The notes under the pieces: model-generated
What the model was told of the DNA's origin: nothing
Seen by the model: only the letters and a program-made list of their open reading frames with translations
Database searches by the model: none
Program-made: the position numbers and the translations under genes
Shown: one piece after another, positions 5,788 to 5,822 of the stretch
Numbering within the stretch: the first letter of the stretch is position 1
Layout: every line of letters begins with the position of its first letter
NCBI GenBank assembly: GCA_031287295.1
Contig: JAITTH010000168.1
Coordinates: 1 to 5,822, forward strand
Length of the DNA: 5,822 nt
Reading direction: 5' to 3'
Source of the DNA: Eubacteriales Family XIII. Incertae Sedis bacterium
GTDB taxonomy: Bacteria > Bacillota > Clostridia > Peptostreptococcales > Anaerovoracaceae

Positions 5788-5822
5788 TTGCTTTCCTCCT
5801 TAAATAACTTCTCGCAATCGAT

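Overview
The window reads as chromosome of an anaerobic, low-to-moderate-GC Bacillota (Clostridia- or Negativicutes-like). The grounds are strong AGGAGG-type ribosome binding sites, short U-tailed intrinsic terminators, a DUF1292 (YrzB-like) protein typical of Bacillota, and an oxygen-defence flavodiiron protein beside an electron transfer flavoprotein (ETF). The genus cannot be set from the sequence alone. No tRNA, rRNA, CRISPR array, insertion sequence or phage gene was seen.

Layout. Bases 2-427 (+) hold the 3' end of an ETF alpha-subunit gene whose product carries an extra rubredoxin domain at its C-terminus. After 58 bases comes a complete flavodiiron protein gene (486-1721, +), closed by an intrinsic terminator at 1762-1803 that should work in both directions. 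Facing it on the minus strand is a two-gene operon: a DUF1292 protein (3556-3260) followed 8 bases later by a COG2509-type FAD-dependent oxidoreductase (3251-1857). A divergent intergenic stretch (3557-3809) follows, then a suppressor-of-fused (SUFU) domain gene (3810-4499, +). This converges on an acetylornithine-type class III aminotransferase (5787-4576, -), with a shared bidirectional terminator at 4512-4547.

How the genes fit together. The most informative part is the left end. Rubredoxin is the usual one-electron donor to flavodiiron proteins, and here it is covalently attached to ETF alpha and encoded immediately upstream of a flavodiiron protein that has no rubredoxin domain of its own. 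This suggests a dedicated route from a flavin dehydrogenase or NADH, through the ETF flavin and the tethered rubredoxin, to the di-iron site that reduces O2 or NO. That route is an inference; the domains and gene order are seen directly. The FAD oxidoreductase, SUFU protein and aminotransferase have no evident functional link to it.
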